From Tausonia pullulans (lineage: Eukaryota; Basidiomycota; Tremellomycetes; Cystofilobasidiales; Mrakiaceae), in the NCBI GenBank assembly GCA_951802195.1, contig OX637627.1, positions 744,001 through 808,000 of the forward strand: a DNA stretch of 64,000 nucleotides, read 5' to 3'. This document shows, one piece after another, positions 56,168 to 64,000 of this stretch (positions within the stretch are counted from its first letter, which is position 1; each line of letters starts with the position of its first letter). Below the pieces are notes generated by a model, which saw only the letters and a list, made by a program, of their open reading frames with translations, was not told the DNA's origin and did no database searches. The position numbers and the translations under genes are program-made.

Positions 56168-58857
56168 ATGGCTCCCGTCTCTGCTTCCAAGGCCGCCCGT
56201 CTCGCAGCCAAGGCCGCTAAGGCGAGCTCGAAGAAGGGATCGACCGACTCGCCGTCTGAGTCGACCGCGAGCACGCCCATGACCAGCCTCTCCGCCAACG
56301 CCTCGACCGACGACCTCACCACCACGATGGCCAAGCTTGCTGCCGCCACCGACAGGTCAGCAACTGCCCGCCCTGTTCTGCCGTGCTAGCACATACAGTC
56401 GCTGGAAGAAGACCCGCTGACGACGCTCTGGCGAACGAACGAACGAACGCGCCTGCAGGTCCGCGACTGGTGTCCTCGCCTCGGATGAGAAGGGTCGGGA
56501 CATCAGGATCGACTCGTACTCGCTCTCCTTCCACGGCCGCGTCCTCATCGAGGGTGCCGAGATCACGCTCAAGTGAGTAGCATGAAGGTTGTTACGCCGC
56601 GCACAGGGACCCCCGACCTCTGACGCCGCGTTCTTCCCTCCTTCTGCAGCTATGGCCAGCGGTGAGCCATCATTTCACACCCGCCCATCGCTTCGTAGGT
56701 GAACTCTTGAACTCTTTGCTGAGGCTTCATTTTTCTCCTCCCTCTCTCTCAGGTACGGTCTCCTCGGAGAGAACGGTTCCGGAAAGGTGAGCGTCCCGCT
56801 TCGTCCTTCATCTTTCATTCCTTCAGTCGTCTTCGGACCCGAACTGACTCATTCCTTTTCGCTTTCCCTATAGTCCACCTTCCTTCAGTCCATCGCCGAG
56901 CGCGACGTCCACATCCCGGACCACATTGATGTACGTTCGTTTCTGCTGTGTGTCTTTCCTTAACGATGGGAGCGCGAGCCTGACATCGTTCTATCACTCC
57001 TTTTCTCTCTTCAGATTCACATTGTCCGTGGTGCCGTCGAACCCGGAGATGTCACCGCCCTCGAGTACTGTATCGCTTCCGCCAAGAAGAAGGTCGACCG
57101 CCTCGAGAAGCTCGCCGAGGAGCTCTCGATCGCCGACAACGTCGACGAGCTCGCCCTCGACGCCGTCTACGAGCAGATTGAGGAGCTCGACCCGGCCATG
57201 TTCGAGGCCAAGGCCGGAGCCATTCTCCACGGTCTTGGTTTCACCCAGGCCATGATGGCCAAGCCGACCAAGGACATGTCCGGAGGTTGGCGGATGCGTG
57301 TCGCCCTTGCTCGGGCGCTCTTCATCAAGCCTCATCTTCTTCTCCTCGACGAGCCCACTTCGCATCTCGACCTTGGAGCTGTCGTCTGGCTCGAGGCTTA
57401 CCTTTCCACCTATAACCACATCCTCATCCTTGTGCGTTTCGCGATTCGCCTCCACTGACGTTCTTGCCCAGTTGCCCCGCTAACCTGGTTCTTTCTCCAC
57501 AGACCTCGCACTCCCAGGATTTCATGGACTCCGTCTGCACCAACATCATGGACCTTACTGTCGAGAAGAAGCTCGTGTACTACGGAGGAAACTACTCGAC
57601 CTACGTCCGGACGCGCGCCGAGAACGAGACGAACCAGATGAAGGCTTACGCCAAGCAGCAGGATGAGATTGCCCACATCAAGAAGTTCATGTACGTGGAA
57701 ACACGTGTTAGCGGTTGGGAGTTCCTTGTACTCCCGTCCTGACGTTCTCGCCTGCCTTGAATCCAGCGCCTCTGCCGGAACCTATGCCAACCTCGTCAAG
57801 CAGGCCAAGTCGAAGCAGAAGATCATTGACAAGATGGAGGCCGCGGGTCTCATCAAGGAGGTCCCCAAGCCCCGCGTTCTCTCGTTCAAGTTCGAGGACG
57901 TCACCCGTCTTCCGCCGCCCATTATTGCCTTCAGCGAGGTCGCGTTCGCTTACTCGGGCAAGAAGCAGGACTACCTCTACCGGGATCTTTCCATGGGTAT
58001 TGACATGGACTCCCGCATCGCCATCGTTGGAGACAACGGGTGCGTTGCCGCGGAACCTAGTCTTCGTCTAGTTGCGCGCGCGTTCGCTCGCTGACTTGCT
58101 CTGCCTCTTTCATATAGAACTGGAAAGTCTACTCTCCTCAACATGATCACGGGAGAGCTCTCCCCGTCTGAGGGATCGATCTCGAAGCACTCGGCTCTCA
58201 AGCTTGCTAAATACTCGCAGCACTCGGCCGATCAGCTCCCGTACTCCAAGTCGCCGCTCGAGCACTTTGAGTCCCTCTTCCACCAGAAGTTCCCGGACAA
58301 GGACACCCAATTCTGGCGTTCCCAGCTCGGTCGCTTCGGTCTCTCGGGAGCCCATCAGACCTCACCCATCTCTCAGCTCTCGGACGGTCTCCGCAACCGC
58401 GTCGTCTTCTCCCAGCTCGGTCGGTCGCGCTCTTATCTCGTCTGACTTCTTCAGGCCTCATTTTGCTGACTTGGTCTTTTCTCATCTCATCAGCCATGGA
58501 GTACCCCTCGGTCATCCTCCTCGATGAGCCGACTAACCACCTCGACATGGAGTCGATCGATGCCCTCGCCGCGGCCATCAAGACGTTCTGCGGTGGTGTC
58601 GTTATCGTCTCGCACGACTTCCGACTCATCTCGCAGGTTGCCGAGGAGATTTGGGAGGTCAAGGATAAGAAGATTGTCAACCTTACCAAGGAGGGCATGA
58701 CTATCGTCGACTACAAGAACAGTGCGTCAAAGTCCTCTGAAGATTATTGTCCGAGGCAGAGTCGCCGCTGACCCTCTCCTTCCCCTTCGTAGTGCTCGCC
58801 AAGCGATCACAGGCGGCTATCGCCAAGGCCAAGCTTGGCGGTAAGGGCAAGAACTAA
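56168..58857 (+). CDS. ARB1: ABC-F ATPase Arb1 (ABCF2)
   Basis: Soluble twin-ATPase that shuttles between nucleus and cytoplasm and aids ribosome biogenesis. From ATG 56168: [20 protein letters not shown], a basic/Ser tail, then [39 protein letters not shown] (NBD1 Walker A), [38 protein letters not shown] and [12 protein letters not shown]. The ABC-F linker helix pair is [20 protein letters not shown] and [16 protein letters not shown]2: [39 protein letters not shown] and [17 protein letters not shown]. The second signature is LSDG rather than LSGG, as in Arb1/ABCF2. Ends KLGGKGKN*. No membrane helices. NBD1 Walker A is on a 34-nt exon preceded by a 12-nt exon (56650-56661). Complete. Confidence 0.93.
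56650..56661 (+). other. ARB1: 12-nt microexon of ARB1
   Basis: The bases CTATGGCCAGCG, flanked by CTGCAG and GTGAGC, encode the YGQR of [14 protein letters not shown]. Skipping it would delete four residues just before the Walker A loop. Confidence 0.75.
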
Positions 58858-59281
58858 AAAAAAAAAATTGACGAGCCAACCTTGGTCGTTGTACCATCTT
58901 CTGCTTCGATTCGCCCCCTCCCGCCCTCCGTTCTTCGCCTTTGCTGCCCCCTTACTTTTGTCTTCCCTTTTTTTCTCCTCTCTCTCTCACACTCTCTACA
59001 CGATAGATAGCGCGGTGTTTGTTTGCGTGCGCGCATCTGATCGCATTGATGATTCCCCTTTGCTGCCACGAGAACCATTTTGAACGCAAGCGAGTGCATA
59101 ACCCTCATGGGCAGCTCTAAGAAAAGAGTAGGACCCAGAAGTAGAAAGAAGACCAAGAGGGAAGCACAAGAGAAACTGAGGACTACAATGATAGGAGACT
59201 ACAAAAGACATGGAAGGCAAAGGCGAGAAAGAGAGGGCCAGATGAGCCTGGGAATTGGTTTGTTGTCCCACGCTCGTTCGT
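58858..59281. other. Convergent 3' flanks of ARB1 and the ABCC gene
   Basis: This stretch of 424 nt lies between two stop codons. It has an A-run directly at the ARB1 stop (58856-58867) and a pyrimidine-rich tract (58900-59000). No gene is seen. Confidence 0.5.

Positions 59282-64000
<4,719 letters not shown>

Overview
The window is a GC-rich, gene-dense stretch of a fungal nuclear genome. Genes lie on both strands with short promoters and are cut by many small introns (about 50-110 nt, GT...AG, with CTGAC/CTAAC-like branch points just before the acceptor). The gene set (Rpn10, Shp1, Efl1, Arb1, a Bim1-like copper-domain protein, an ABCC pump, a single-FHA Chk2 kinase) and the intron density point to a basidiomycete yeast. 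A Pucciniomycotina/Rhodotorula-like lineage is likely, but that is inference from composition and style, not from a marker gene.

Layout. 1-4.0 kb: 3' end of an MFS monocarboxylate-type transporter, a gene-free kilobase, then a peroxisomal acyl-CoA thioesterase (-). 4.0-8.0 kb: one ten-exon gene that joins a complete cystathionine beta-lyase to a complete mevalonate kinase; this is the most striking feature here. 8.2-14 kb: a G-patch/zinc-finger RNA-processing protein (-), a secreted RNase T2-like protein that has lost its catalytic residues (+), and an XLF/Nej1-like end-joining factor (-). 14.1-31.5 kb: two paralogous mitochondrial-type proteins (14.1 and 29.8 kb) bracket a mitochondrial carrier, a GST-fold protein, proteasome subunit Rpn10 (-), a decayed copy of SHP1 and the intact SHP1. 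32.7-38.3 kb: an anion:cation-symporter-family MFS permease (-), a large gene-poor stretch, tRNA-Ile(AAU) and a 5'-truncated non-LTR (LINE) fragment. 39.4-48.2 kb: an INO80F-like subunit (-) divergent from a Chk2/Cds1-type kinase (+), the cyclophilin-RRM protein PPIL4 (-), and Mix23 (+). 48.3-64 kb: EFL1 (-), a Bim1-like surface protein (-), ARB1 (+), and an ABCC transporter (-) that runs off the window end.

Functional themes. The ubiquitin/Cdc48/proteasome pair RPN10 and SHP1 lie close together. Three genome-stability genes are present (XLF, CHK2, INO80F), two of them sharing one short promoter. EFL1 and ARB1 both act in 60S ribosome maturation. Several genes carry very small exons (9, 12, 12, 14, 16 and 19 nt), sometimes holding or abutting the P-loop of an ATPase/GTPase, so automatic gene models here should be distrusted at those points.

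All gene boundaries are hand-spliced from the DNA. Exon edges are stated where I worked them out; coordinates may be off by a base or so in places. No similarity search was run.
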